In this document: in pieces, positions 7,316 to 15,906 of the stretch | Layout of the letters: each line of letters begins with the position of its first letter | How positions within the stretch are numbered: position 1 is the stretch's first letter | Assembly (NCBI GenBank): GCA_050247075.1 | Contig: JBFWUW010000008.1 | Location: forward strand, 66,976 to 130,975 | From: JBFWUW01 sp050247075 | Lineage (GTDB): Bacteria > Planctomycetota > Planctomycetia > Pirellulales > JBFWUW01 | Direction: 5' to 3' | Length of the DNA: 64,000 bases | The notes under the pieces: model-generated | What the model was told of the DNA's origin: nothing | Database searches by the model: none | The model's input: the letters and a program-made list of their open reading frames with translations, nothing else | Position numbers and translations under genes: made by a program

Positions 7316-9004
7316 ATGATGGCACGCGAACTGCTAGACACATCCTTCATGGGATCACCATCGGAAGATGGCATGTCAGCGGCTGCGCCACGCACGGGCG
7401 CAATGCCGGTCGTAGATTCGGGGATAGCGCAGGGAGAAGCGGCGTTGGCGGCCGCGGCTGTCTGGAACGCCTTGGGAGCCGAGCTTTCGATCCTAGATGC
7501 CCAGTCGGGCCGAGTGTTGGTGGCTGCTCCCAACCAACCCAACGCCGATCCCGTGCTCGTCTCTCGGCTGGCCCTGCAGGCCTTTCGCAGCCGCCATACC
7601 CGCATCCGTGAGACCGACGGTCCGATTGCCTGGGCCGCTTTGCCGTTGATGGAGGACAACACCGCCCGCTTCGTCGCCGCCGGCCCCATCCTGGTGCGGG
7701 CCATCCGCGACGAGGAAGACCTGGCGTTGCTAGCGGTGCTGCTGGATATCGACCCCGACGACGCCCGCCGCTGGGCCGCCCGTCAAACTCCGTGGGGAAC
7801 CGAGTCGCTACGGCGCATGGGCCAGATGTTGTCGGTCAAGTGGCAAGCCGACTGCCGCATCAAAGACCTGGAAAGTGAAGTCACCAGGCTTTCGGAAAAC
7901 ATGGCGCTGACGTTTGATGAGGTCAGCCTGATTTTTCGTCTGACGCAAAATCTGCGCCTGAGCCGCACGGCAGAAGACCTGGCCCGCATGGCCGTTGACT
8001 GGTTGGGCGACGTACTGCCTGTCGAGGGCATAGCCGTGCAACTGCATGGCGAGAAACCAGCTAGAGACAGCAACCACGACGAGATCGAATCACCATTGCT
8101 GACGGCCATGCGCTGCTCGGTGGCGTCAGAGGTCTTTTCCAAGCTGCTGGCCCGCTTGCGGCCTTCGGACGAAGGAAGCCCCGTGGTATACCAAGGTGAC
8201 AAGTCCGCGGCTATCCGCAATGTGCGGTCTTACGTGGCCTGTCCCTTGGGTGACGGCGGCCGCAACGCCGGTTGGCTGGTGGCCGTCAACCATCGGGGTG
8301 ACGGGTTTAGTCCGGTCGAGATCGACCTGATGACTTCCGTGGCGGCCATCCTGGGCATCCACGCCAACAATTCCCAGCTTTACCACCAACAGGCCGAACT
8401 TCTGTCCGGCATCGTGCGGGCGTTAACATCCGCCATTGACGCCAAAGACCCTTACACCTGTGGGCATAGCGACCGCGTGGCTCGCGTTTCGGTTCGGTTG
8501 GCCCGCGAACTGGGCTGCGCCGAAGAACTGCTGGAAACGGTTTACCTGTCGGGCCTGCTGCACGACGTCGGCAAGATCGGCATCGACGACCAGGTGCTGC
8601 GCAAGCCGGGCCGCCTAACCGAAGCCGAATTCGAACATATTAAGAACCATTCGCGGATTGGCCACAATATCCTGGTCGATCTCAAGCAACTGGGGCCGGT
8701 GTTGCCCGCGGTGCTGCACCATCACGAAGCCTGGGACGGCAGCGGCTATCCGTCCAAGCTGGCGGGGGATGATATCCCCTTATTGGCTCGAATTGTCGCC
8801 GTGGCCGACGCCTTCGATGCCATGGGCAGCGACCGCCCCTATCGCAAAGGGATGGGCGACGACAAGCTCGACATCGTGCTACGCGAAGGGGCGGGCAAGC
8901 AATGGGACGCCGAAGTCGTCGCGGCTTTCTTCCGCGCCCGTGACGATATTCGCCAGATTTCCCGGCCATCCGAGGATCATAGCCAGATCCCGCAGTTCAC
9001 CTGA
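7316..9004 (+). CDS. GAF/HD-GYP domain c-di-GMP phosphodiesterase-like regulator
   Basis: A 562-residue cytoplasmic protein. The middle (about 200-350) looks like a GAF sensory domain. The C-terminal half is HD-GYP: GHSDRVARVSVRLA, LLHDVGKIG (H416, D417), then HHHEAWDGSGYP (from about 468) and IVAVADAFDAMGSDRPYR. HD-GYP proteins hydrolyse cyclic di-GMP, and the metal-binding HD and the GYP motif are intact, so activity is plausible. The N-terminal 200 residues are Ala-rich and not recognised. Two ATGs stand in tandem at 7316; no strong ribosome binding site decides between them. Confidence 0.88.
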   Translation: MMARELLDTSFMGSPSEDGMSAAAPRTGAMPVVDSGIAQGEAALAAAAVWNALGAELSILDAQSGRVLVAAPNQPNADPVLVSRLALQAFRSRHTRIRETDGPIAWAALPLMEDNTARFVAAGPILVRAIRDEEDLALLAVLLDIDPDDARRWAARQTPWGTESLRRMGQMLSVKWQADCRIKDLESEVTRLSENMALTFDEVSLIFRLTQNLRLSRTAEDLARMAVDWLGDVLPVEGIAVQLHGEKPARDSNHDEIESPLLTAMRCSVASEVFSKLLARLRPSDEGSPVVYQGDKSAAIRNVRSYVACPLGDGGRNAGWLVAVNHRGDGFSPVEIDLMTSVAAILGIHANNSQLYHQQAELLSGIVRALTSAIDAKDPYTCGHSDRVARVSVRLARELGCAEELLETVYLSGLLHDVGKIGIDDQVLRKPGRLTEAEFEHIKNHSRIGHNILVDLKQLGPVLPAVLHHHEAWDGSGYPSKLAGDDIPLLARIVAVADAFDAMGSDRPYRKGMGDDKLDIVLREGAGKQWDAEVVAAFFRARDDIRQISRPSEDHSQIPQFT

Positions 9005-9038
9005 TAATCAGGCCGCTGCCATCTCACGCTGCACCGCC

Positions 9039-10535
9039 ATGCCCCCGCAGACTCCAACCATGCCGCCACGCCACGCCTGGTGGACGGCTTTGTGGAGCGT
9101 AGACTTGCGTGCCTTGGCCGCCGTGCGCATCGGGTGTGGGCTGCTGCTGTTGGCCGATCTGGCCAATCGCTGGCCCGATCTGGCGGCTCACTATTCGGAT
9201 GTTGGCCTGCTGACGCGGGCCGACCGTTGGAATTTGCTGGTCGATTTCGGCCTGAGCGGATGGACCTCGCTGCACATGCTGAGCGGGTCGGTCTGGTTTC
9301 AAGGGCTGCTGTTCTGTCTGACTGCCGCCGCCGCGTTATTGTTGCTGCTGGGCTATCGCACGCGGCTGGCCAGCGTGGCCTGTTTTTTGTTGCTACTCAG
9401 CCTGCACGCGCGCAACCCGCTGGTGCTGCAATGTGGCGATACGCTGCTGCGATGCCTGCTATTTTGGTGCATGTTTTTACCGTGGGGCGAGGTCTGGAGC
9501 GTGGACGCCTGGCATCGCCCGCGGCCGGCGGACCTTCGCTATTGCTCAACGGCGACGGTGGCGCTGCTGCTGCAGTTGTGTTATGTCTATGTTTTTACCG
9601 CTTTGCTTAAGACCGACCCCAGTTGGCGCAGCGATTTTTCGGCCATTCACTACGCGCTGCACCATGACCATTTCACCACGGCTTGGGGCTACCGGCTGCT
9701 GCAATATCCAAAGTTATTGCCACCGATGACGCTCGCCTCATGGCTGCTGGAATGGGCCGGGCCGCTGTTGCTGTTCTGTCCCATCGGCATGGGCCGCATT
9801 CGCACGGCAATTGTGGCGTCCTTTGTCGGGTTTCATCTGGGCCTGGCCGCCACGATGGAACTGGGCCTGTTTCCCTTCTATTGCATCTGCTACTGGTTGG
9901 TCTTCTTGCCCCGTGGTGTGTGGGACAAGGTGGAAGACTTTTGCCGAGGGCTTGCCAGACGCGAACGGATAAATGTAACACCAATCCACGCCACGTTGGC
10001 CTTCGACCGGCACTGGCTGCGCGACTGCGTTGTGTTGTTTCTGTTATGCTACGTGACTCTGCTTAATGTGCGGCGGCTGGATGGCGACTGGTTCGGTACA
10101 ATTGGCCAAGGCCCCTGGAAATACACGGCGCGGGCGACAGGCCTCGACCAGTGCTGGTGCATGTTCGCCACCGGACCGCACGAGTTTGGCGGGTGGCTGG
10201 AAATCCGCGGCACGCTCAGCGACGGCCGGCGAGTCAACCTGTGGTCGCCGTCCGACCCGCTTCCACAGGCCAAGCCGTTGCTGGTCAGCGGCATGTATTC
10301 CTCGCACCGCTGGCGGCGGTATCTGCTGTATCTGCACGAACTGCCGGACGACGTTCAACGCCGCGCCGTCGCCGTCTATTTCCGCCGCCGTTGGAACGAG
10401 TTGCTTCCCGCGGAACTGACCGTCGCCACGGTGGAACTGGTCCACATGGTCGATCCCACGCCACGGCCCGGCACTTCGGAGCGGCTCCCCCTGCAAACGA
10501 TCGTGCTTTACCGGTGGGACTATCGTACATGGTAA
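9039..10535 (+). CDS. HTTM (vitamin K-dependent carboxylase-like) membrane protein
   Basis: About 498 residues. The N-terminal 300 contain multiple membrane spans beginning with SVDLRALAAVRIGCGLLLLADL and RWPDLAAHYSDVGLLTR. A later ALLKTDPSWRSDFSAIHYALHHDHF segment is typical of bacterial HTTM-domain proteins related to gamma-glutamyl carboxylase. The C-terminal part is soluble and includes WCMFATGPHEFGGWLEIRG. The biochemical role of bacterial HTTM proteins is mostly unknown. ATGs at 9039 and 9060 are both possible; sequence further upstream in this frame lies opposite the HD-GYP coding frame and is not coding. Confidence 0.75.
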   Translation: MPPQTPTMPPRHAWWTALWSVDLRALAAVRIGCGLLLLADLANRWPDLAAHYSDVGLLTRADRWNLLVDFGLSGWTSLHMLSGSVWFQGLLFCLTAAAALLLLLGYRTRLASVACFLLLLSLHARNPLVLQCGDTLLRCLLFWCMFLPWGEVWSVDAWHRPRPADLRYCSTATVALLLQLCYVYVFTALLKTDPSWRSDFSAIHYALHHDHFTTAWGYRLLQYPKLLPPMTLASWLLEWAGPLLLFCPIGMGRIRTAIVASFVGFHLGLAATMELGLFPFYCICYWLVFLPRGVWDKVEDFCRGLARRERINVTPIHATLAFDRHWLRDCVVLFLLCYVTLLNVRRLDGDWFGTIGQGPWKYTARATGLDQCWCMFATGPHEFGGWLEIRGTLSDGRRVNLWSPSDPLPQAKPLLVSGMYSSHRWRRYLLYLHELPDDVQRRAVAVYFRRRWNELLPAELTVATVELVHMVDPTPRPGTSERLPLQTIVLYRWDYRTW

Positions 10536-10800
10536 CAGCAGACGGAGATAAGCAGTCAGCGGAGAAGCCATCATCCATCAGCTTTGGCGCTCCCGTAGCC
10601 GCGCGGCACCCGCCTTGCCGGCTGGATAGGCAGGTGGTCCGGGGAGTGAGGTGCGACACCGACTGCGACAATCCACGCCCCTCAACCTCGCGCGGAATCA
10701 ACCGCCACTCGTGAATCCAGCCAACACAGAAGGGTTATGTCGCGGAAACTAGCGTGGTTGGCATGTCCGTAGGCATCCACCCCACACAGCGAACCAACGG

Positions 10801-12006
10801 TTAGCGGTCTATCTCACCCATCACGATGTCGAGCGAGCCGACGATGGCGGGGACGTCGGCTAACAAGCAACCGCGGCAGATTTCGTGCGTGACAGAGAGG
10901 TTGCAGAACGAACTGCTGCGGGCGCGCGCACGGCGGGGAATAGGCGTGCCATCGCCGACGACCATGAAGCCCATCTGACCGCGGGGGGCCTCGGTCTCCA
11001 GGTAGGCTTCTCCCTTGGGAAGTTTCTCTTTGAGCGAGATCTCCAGGGTGTGGGCACCCTTGGCTGTGCTGTAGCGGTCCATGGCTTGCCGCACCAGGTC
11101 AATCGACTGCATGACTTCCAACATGCGGACGTAAAACCGATGCCAGCAGTCGCCCAGCACGGCACCGTGCGGAACGGCGGGGTACTCGCGGTCCCTGGGG
11201 TAGTGGCCGTCCTTTTCGACGATGACTTCAAAAGCGTAGCCGTCGTACATTTCGGTGTAGCGTTCCTCGCCGTCGCGCCGCAGGTCTTGGTCGACGCCGC
11301 TGCCACGCAGCACCGGCCCGGTGCAGCCGTAGTCAATCGCCATTTCCGGCGTGAGAATGCCCAGGCCAACCGTCCGCTTGACGAAGATGGCGTTGGTTGT
11401 CAGCAGCGTGTGATACTCGGTGATGATCGGCAGCAATTGGTCGAGGAACTTTTCGCACTTTTTCAGCCAGCCAGGCGGCAGATCGTGGGTGGCCCCGCCG
11501 ACCGTCAGATAGCTGTAGGTCAGCCGAGCGCCGCAGACTTCCTCGAACAGGTCCAATATCCTTTCCCGCTCGCGAAAGGCGTACAAAAACGGACTGAATG
11601 TCCCCAAGTCCAGCCCGTAAGCCCCCATGCCCACCAAGTGGCTGGCGATGCGGCCCATCTCAGCGATGATCACCCGCAGGTGCTTGGCTTTCTCGGGCAG
11701 TTCCAGGTTTAGCAGTTTCTCAACGCACAAGGCCCAGCCGAGATTCATGTTCATGCCGGCCAGGTAGTCCATCCGGTCGGTGTAGGGAATCCACTGCCGG
11801 GCAGACAGATTCTCGCCGATCTTTTCGGCACAGCGATGCAGATACCCAATGTGCGGCGTGACCTCGGAGACGATCTCGCCGTCGGTGCGCAACACTAACC
11901 GCAGCACGCCGTGCGTGCTGGGGTGCTGCGGCCCCATGTTGACCAGCATTTCGTCGGTGCGGACGTCAAACTCGATGACGCGGGAATCAGATGTATCGGT
12001 GGCCAT
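10801..12006 (-). CDS. nuoD: NADH-quinone oxidoreductase subunit D
   Basis: The 49-kDa-type subunit of Complex I that helps form the quinone site on the peripheral arm. The 401-residue product opens with NMGPQHPSTHGVLRL, contains RMDYLAGMNMN, GRIASHLVGMGAYGLDLG and GSGVDQDLRRD, and ends IVGSLDIVMGEIDR, as expected for NuoD. The start at 12006 is six bases after the nuoC stop, so the two are translated from one transcript. The length is normal. Confidence 0.96.
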   Translation of the reverse strand: MATDTSDSRVIEFDVRTDEMLVNMGPQHPSTHGVLRLVLRTDGEIVSEVTPHIGYLHRCAEKIGENLSARQWIPYTDRMDYLAGMNMNLGWALCVEKLLNLELPEKAKHLRVIIAEMGRIASHLVGMGAYGLDLGTFSPFLYAFRERERILDLFEEVCGARLTYSYLTVGGATHDLPPGWLKKCEKFLDQLLPIITEYHTLLTTNAIFVKRTVGLGILTPEMAIDYGCTGPVLRGSGVDQDLRRDGEERYTEMYDGYAFEVIVEKDGHYPRDREYPAVPHGAVLGDCWHRFYVRMLEVMQSIDLVRQAMDRYSTAKGAHTLEISLKEKLPKGEAYLETEAPRGQMGFMVVGDGTPIPRRARARSSSFCNLSVTHEICRGCLLADVPAIVGSLDIVMGEIDR

Positions 12007-12012
12007 GTTGCC

Positions 12013-12543
12013 TTACTTTCCCCGTATTCCGTGATATTCCAGCGGCATTTCGTAGTCTTTGCGAAGCGGATGGCCCACCCAGTCCTCCGGGCACAAGATG
12101 CGCCGCAGGTTGGGATGCCCCACAAACCGCACGCCCGACAGGTCGTAGGTTTCGCGTTCGTGCCAGTCGGCGGTGCGCCATACATCGGCCACGCTCTCGA
12201 CCTCGGGCAGTTGCCCCGGCTCGTCGTCTTTCCAACGCGGCAGTTGCACCTTGAGCACAATGCTGCGCTTATTGGGGACGCTCCACAGGTGGTAGACCAC
12301 TTCTAAGTGAGGATCGAAGCCGGCCTTGGCGGCCTTTTTGGGGTCTGGCTCGAAATAGTCCACGACCGTAATACAGTTCAACATGTCGAACCGCAGATCG
12401 TCCTGGTCGCGCAGATACGTGCCGATATCGACCAAGGCAAACGGATGGACCTCAATCCAAGGATCGAGCGCTTCCAAGTTCGAGCCGGTGATCTGGTCGC
12501 CAAACTCCGCCCGCAACCGATCGACAAATTCCTGGCCGCTCAT
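12013..12543 (-). CDS. nuoC: NADH-quinone oxidoreductase subunit C
   Basis: The 30-kDa-type subunit of the Complex I peripheral arm. The 176-residue protein contains FDMLNCITVVDYFE, the conserved DWHERETYDLSGVRFVGHPNLRRIL block and the terminal HPLRKDYEMPLEYHGIRG. This is a stand-alone NuoC rather than the NuoCD fusion of enterobacteria. It lies between nuoA (105 bases upstream) and nuoD (six bases downstream). The usual nuoB is missing from the interval. Confidence 0.94.
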   Translation of the reverse strand: MSGQEFVDRLRAEFGDQITGSNLEALDPWIEVHPFALVDIGTYLRDQDDLRFDMLNCITVVDYFEPDPKKAAKAGFDPHLEVVYHLWSVPNKRSIVLKVQLPRWKDDEPGQLPEVESVADVWRTADWHERETYDLSGVRFVGHPNLRRILCPEDWVGHPLRKDYEMPLEYHGIRGK

Positions 12544-12648
12544 GGGTTTTTGCCGCTGCTAAAGTGAAAGGTTTTAGGAGGTTTATGAGGCGAAACAACC
12601 GACGAATCACATCGCCCGCTACAAATTTGGCGACGAGGGGACGGTTGC

Positions 12649-13353
12649 TCAGTTGGCCGCCATCGTCAATGTTTCCACCGGAGCACCGGGCGGGCGGCGT
12701 GGGGCTTGTGCCGCTCGTTCTCGGCTGAGTGCCCGCACCCAGTCCAGGTCGCCACGTTTCCAAACGTAAAAGAAGCCGACCATCAGCACGGCAAAAAAGA
12801 CCGCGATGTCGATCATGGCCGTTTTGACAATGCTGTTGCCTATTTGGCCGACGCTCGTGACTGCATCGGGGCTTATATTCGAGGAACTTGCCGGCGGCTC
12901 TTGCAATATCCGCGGCCAGTCAGGATTGGTCACGCCCAGTTCGGAAAACTTGTCGGCCACAACCGATTGATAGCCTGCCGCACGGGCTTCTAGCCGGGCC
13001 AGATCGGTCTCTTGCAGATCCGACTGCCCGCGGATATCGGCCGCCACTTCCGCTCGCTCTTGCGTGCCAAGATCGCGAAGTTGGTTGCCTTTGCCGTAGA
13101 CCGTGGCCCAGGGAAAAAAGAAGGCCACTTCAACATCGAAAATGATAAACAGCAGAGCGACCACGTAAAACCGCAGATCGAACTGCACAAAGCTCGACCC
13201 AATAGTCGGCTCACCGCACTCGTAAATTTCCAGCTTTTCGGCGTTGGGCGATTTTGGCCGCAGCAGCCAGCCCACTAGCAGATTGGCAAACAAAAACACA
13301 AACCCTAGCGCGACAAACAGCGCCAGATAAGCCGCGATCGATGTAGGTGTCAT
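12649..13353 (-). CDS. nuoA: NADH-quinone oxidoreductase subunit A with long loop insertion
   Basis: The small membrane subunit of Complex I, here 234 residues against the usual 115-150. Core features are present: a first membrane helix (about 6-30), EIYECGEP (about 43-49), FDLRFYVVALLFIIFDVEVAFFFPWA (59-83, with the conserved acidic D73/E75), and a third helix (about 181-196) followed by YVWKRGDLDW. The difference is an extra hydrophilic stretch of about 90 residues (86-176) between helices two and three, plus a Pro/Ala-rich tail. The ATG at 13353 gives a standard NuoA start; the extra upstream codons do not resemble the family. Confidence 0.88.
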   Translation of the reverse strand: MTPTSIAAYLALFVALGFVFLFANLLVGWLLRPKSPNAEKLEIYECGEPTIGSSFVQFDLRFYVVALLFIIFDVEVAFFFPWATVYGKGNQLRDLGTQERAEVAADIRGQSDLQETDLARLEARAAGYQSVVADKFSELGVTNPDWPRILQEPPASSSNISPDAVTSVGQIGNSIVKTAMIDIAVFFAVLMVGFFYVWKRGDLDWVRALSRERAAQAPRRPPGAPVETLTMAAN

Positions 13354-13449
13354 AATGCCTGCAATGAGAGTTAAGCCGATTGTCTGCCGCATTTTAGGAA
13401 AACGCCCCTGTTTTGCAAGGGAGCAAGCCTGCCGGCACAAACGGGGCAG

Positions 13450-13650
13450 TCATGTGGCCCTAATCGCCTCTCGCACCGTTTTGCGGGCGATCTTGAAGGA
13501 GTTGAGGATCACTTGCGCCCGAATATCGAGTTGCTCCGTAGTAAAATTGCGTTGCCCCTCGCTGACCGAAAGGCCCGCCAAGGCCAGCGTCAGCGGCATC
13601 AAATCCAAGAATTCGCGATAGAGCCGTTTGACAGCTTCTTCGTCGGCCAT
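13450..13650 (-). CDS. Conserved-looking 66-residue protein of unknown function
   Basis: A small helical protein beginning MADEEAVKRLYREFLDLMPL and ending KTVREAIRAT. The ATG at 13650 is supported by AAAGG eight bases upstream. It lies about 100 bases ahead of nuoA on the same strand and may share its transcript. It has no signal peptide, cysteines or recognised motif. Longer in-frame sequence upstream overlaps the divergent large gene and looks non-coding. The call rests on the ribosome binding site, the amphipathic composition and the position. Confidence 0.55.
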   Translation of the reverse strand: MADEEAVKRLYREFLDLMPLTLALAGLSVSEGQRNFTTEQLDIRAQVILNSFKIARKTVREAIRAT

Positions 13651-13831
13651 AAAACACCTTTCTAGGGCTATTGCAAAGACCAGTACCGCCAGGAACGCGC
13701 GTGGCTGCCGCGTACCGGTTAATGCTACGTGCGATGCAACCCGTTTTCCACCCCCGGCGGCAAGAAGCAATAGTTGCCACGGACAACCATGTGCTCGAAA
13801 CGGGCAGTAGCCGCGACATAGGGAACGGACT

Positions 13832-15772
13832 GTGCTTGAATCGCTGATTGCCGCTGCTTGCTCGCCACGGCTGTTTTTCCTGGGCGGTGGCGGGACCATG
13901 CGGTTCACGGCGCAGCCCGCGGCTGAGGTTCGCTGGGAGTTCTACCGGGGGCATTTGCTCGAACCGGCCCAAACGCGGCAAACGCGTACGCTGGATGTCT
14001 GGCGTGCCCTATTTCGCTGGACCGGCGACGATGAAGACCAGCCGCTGATCGTTTTGTACCACGATCCCGCCACGCAGGAATTGTTCGTCACGCGGCAAAT
14101 TTTGATGCACGGCTGGGAGACGTTTGAATCGAGTCCCAATGTTATCGAAAGCCGCGCGGCCCAGGTGTGGCGCAGGGAACTAGTCGGGGCAATCGACCTT
14201 TCCACCGGTGCCGATATCGGCGCGGAGCTAGCCCACTGCCTGGAGTTGGTCGTAGTAGGGACGAGCCGGTTGCCGATTACCTCGCTGGAATCACCGCTGC
14301 CGGCCTTTTCGCTGGGGCAATTGGCGTACTTCCCGTTTCTGGCGGCGCGGAACCCGCACGAACCACCGATTTCCGATGTAGAGGAGTTGATCGCGCTTGG
14401 GCTGCCGCTAGCCCGCTCGCAGGCAGACCGGGCCAGGCTGCTGGAGGTTGTCCTGCGTGCGGCGACATCTGGTGAGGTTCCGACGTTGGCCGACTTGTAT
14501 TTCACGTGGTGGCAGACGGCGTGTCAGGCCAAGTCTGGCCAGCCCTGGGGCGATCTGCCTTCATGCGTGCGTGCCCTGTTCAACCAGTTGGCCCTTTCAC
14601 CCTACACAGGTTTAGGTACACGCTTGACGGCATGGCTGGAATGTTGGGCCGGGCCGCGACGGTTAGGTTCGGCGGCGGTCTCGGAAGTGTTGGGCTACAT
14701 GCTGCGGCACTTGGTAAGCCATTTGACGGCCTTTGATCTGATTACCTTTCACAATCGCGGAGCAAACTACCCCGACGCCTTGTTTCTCGATAGCTTGCTA
14801 AAAGCGTTTCTGCGATTGATCGAGCAAGACCCGGTAACGATCTTGCCGCCCGCTTCGGCAGAGGAACCGCTGTTGAAACAGGCCCGTTTGTTGCGGCGTG
14901 CGCTGCGGCAAGGCTGGCTGGCGCGGCAAGCCTGCGAAGGATTGCTGGTGCCGGAGGTTCCCACCTCGCCCGGCGAAAACCTGCGCGTTCTGCCCGCCGA
15001 ATACCCGCGAGCCAGTGACGAGGAACTTCAATATGCCGTCAAACGCCGCCGCAAACTGTTTGTGGACGACTCCCTGGGGGAGGCACCAACTGGCCCGGTA
15101 TCACGGGCATTGGCGCAATCAGCAGCCGACCTCAAGCAACCGGGCGAGTTGCGTGAACTTGGACTGGGCACTTACCTGGATCGGCCTCTGGGATTTCACA
15201 AGGCAGCGGGAGAGACCGACCGCACGCCGCTGCTTTCCTACGTGGCTTTCAGCCAGGAACTGGCGATCGACCGCCTGAAGCAACTGCGGCGGCTGGGGCT
15301 GATCGACAACGACACATTTCGTGACCATCTCATCGCCCACGTGAGGGGCTTGCCCCTGGCTGGCCAGCCAGTCCGCGCGTACTCAGCCCACGCGCGGCCG
15401 GGTGTGGTGGCGCTGGAAGACGCGCGGCAAGCCGCCGAGGATTTCGTATTCCTGGCAACCACGCGGCAATCGCTGCATGAATTCCTGGGGCATTTCGATT
15501 GGCAGCCGTTGCATAAAGCCGACCCGGCGTTGCTTTGCTGGCTACAGGCCGACCGTGATGTGCTGTTGATTCGCGAGGCCGATCAAGACCAGGATCGTGC
15601 CATCGTGTTGGCGGTGTACGATGGCGGTATGTCGCACCGGGCCACCATTTTGGCCGACATGGCATCGAGCGTATTTCGGCAAGGAACCGAATTGCCAGCG
15701 GAAGGATTGCGACTGACGACAATCGCTGGCAGGGAGTTCCGGATTCCTACGCTGCCCGTTTCCCGATTGTAG
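13832..15772 (+). CDS. Large soluble protein of unknown function
   Basis: A 646-residue protein (624 if the ATG at 13898 is the start; GTG at 13832 has AGGGAAC upstream). No signal peptide or membrane segment is seen. Recognisable stretches such as FHNRGANYPDALFLDSLLKAF and YAVKRRRKLFVDDSLGE do not match a family I know. The C-terminal third has alternating helix/strand character (RAIVLAVYDGGMSHRATIL). It is divergent from the 66-residue gene, overlapping its upstream region. The TAG stop lies inside the GTAG head of a REP-like element, so the present C-terminus may have been set by that insertion. Confidence 0.7.
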   Translation: MLESLIAAACSPRLFFLGGGGTMRFTAQPAAEVRWEFYRGHLLEPAQTRQTRTLDVWRALFRWTGDDEDQPLIVLYHDPATQELFVTRQILMHGWETFESSPNVIESRAAQVWRRELVGAIDLSTGADIGAELAHCLELVVVGTSRLPITSLESPLPAFSLGQLAYFPFLAARNPHEPPISDVEELIALGLPLARSQADRARLLEVVLRAATSGEVPTLADLYFTWWQTACQAKSGQPWGDLPSCVRALFNQLALSPYTGLGTRLTAWLECWAGPRRLGSAAVSEVLGYMLRHLVSHLTAFDLITFHNRGANYPDALFLDSLLKAFLRLIEQDPVTILPPASAEEPLLKQARLLRRALRQGWLARQACEGLLVPEVPTSPGENLRVLPAEYPRASDEELQYAVKRRRKLFVDDSLGEAPTGPVSRALAQSAADLKQPGELRELGLGTYLDRPLGFHKAAGETDRTPLLSYVAFSQELAIDRLKQLRRLGLIDNDTFRDHLIAHVRGLPLAGQPVRAYSAHARPGVVALEDARQAAEDFVFLATTRQSLHEFLGHFDWQPLHKADPALLCWLQADRDVLLIREADQDQDRAIVLAVYDGGMSHRATILADMASSVFRQGTELPAEGLRLTTIAGREFRIPTLPVSRL

Positions 15773-15820
15773 CAGGCGATTCCCTCGCCGATCCCTAGAG
15801 GAGCTGTCCCCCGACGGCGA
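15769..15820 (+). repeat. REP-like dual hairpin, locus 1
   Basis: Two head-to-tail units. The first (15769-15792) has head GTAGCAG and stem GGCGAT/TCGCC around TCCC. The second (15796-15820) has head TAGAGGAG and the stem ending CGACGGCGA. This copy is somewhat degraded but keeps the order of first-type then second-type hairpin found at other loci. It overlaps the stop codon of the preceding gene. Confidence 0.7.
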
Positions 15821-15906
15821 AAATCGGCGTTCGATCTCTCGTACCTCAACCCCGTGAGTCCGGCAACCCGCGGCCAGGATCTAGCATTAACGGGTTGCCG
15901 GCCGCT

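Noticed and set aside
8658..9038. A 127-residue upstream extension of the HTTM protein
   Set aside because: The extension overlaps the HD-GYP coding region in another frame and is Trp/Ser/Pro-rich; the ATG at 9039 starts a normal HTTM sequence.
12544..12648. A short or split nuoB between nuoA and nuoC
   Set aside because: The gap is only 105 bases and has no Cys-cluster motif in any frame.
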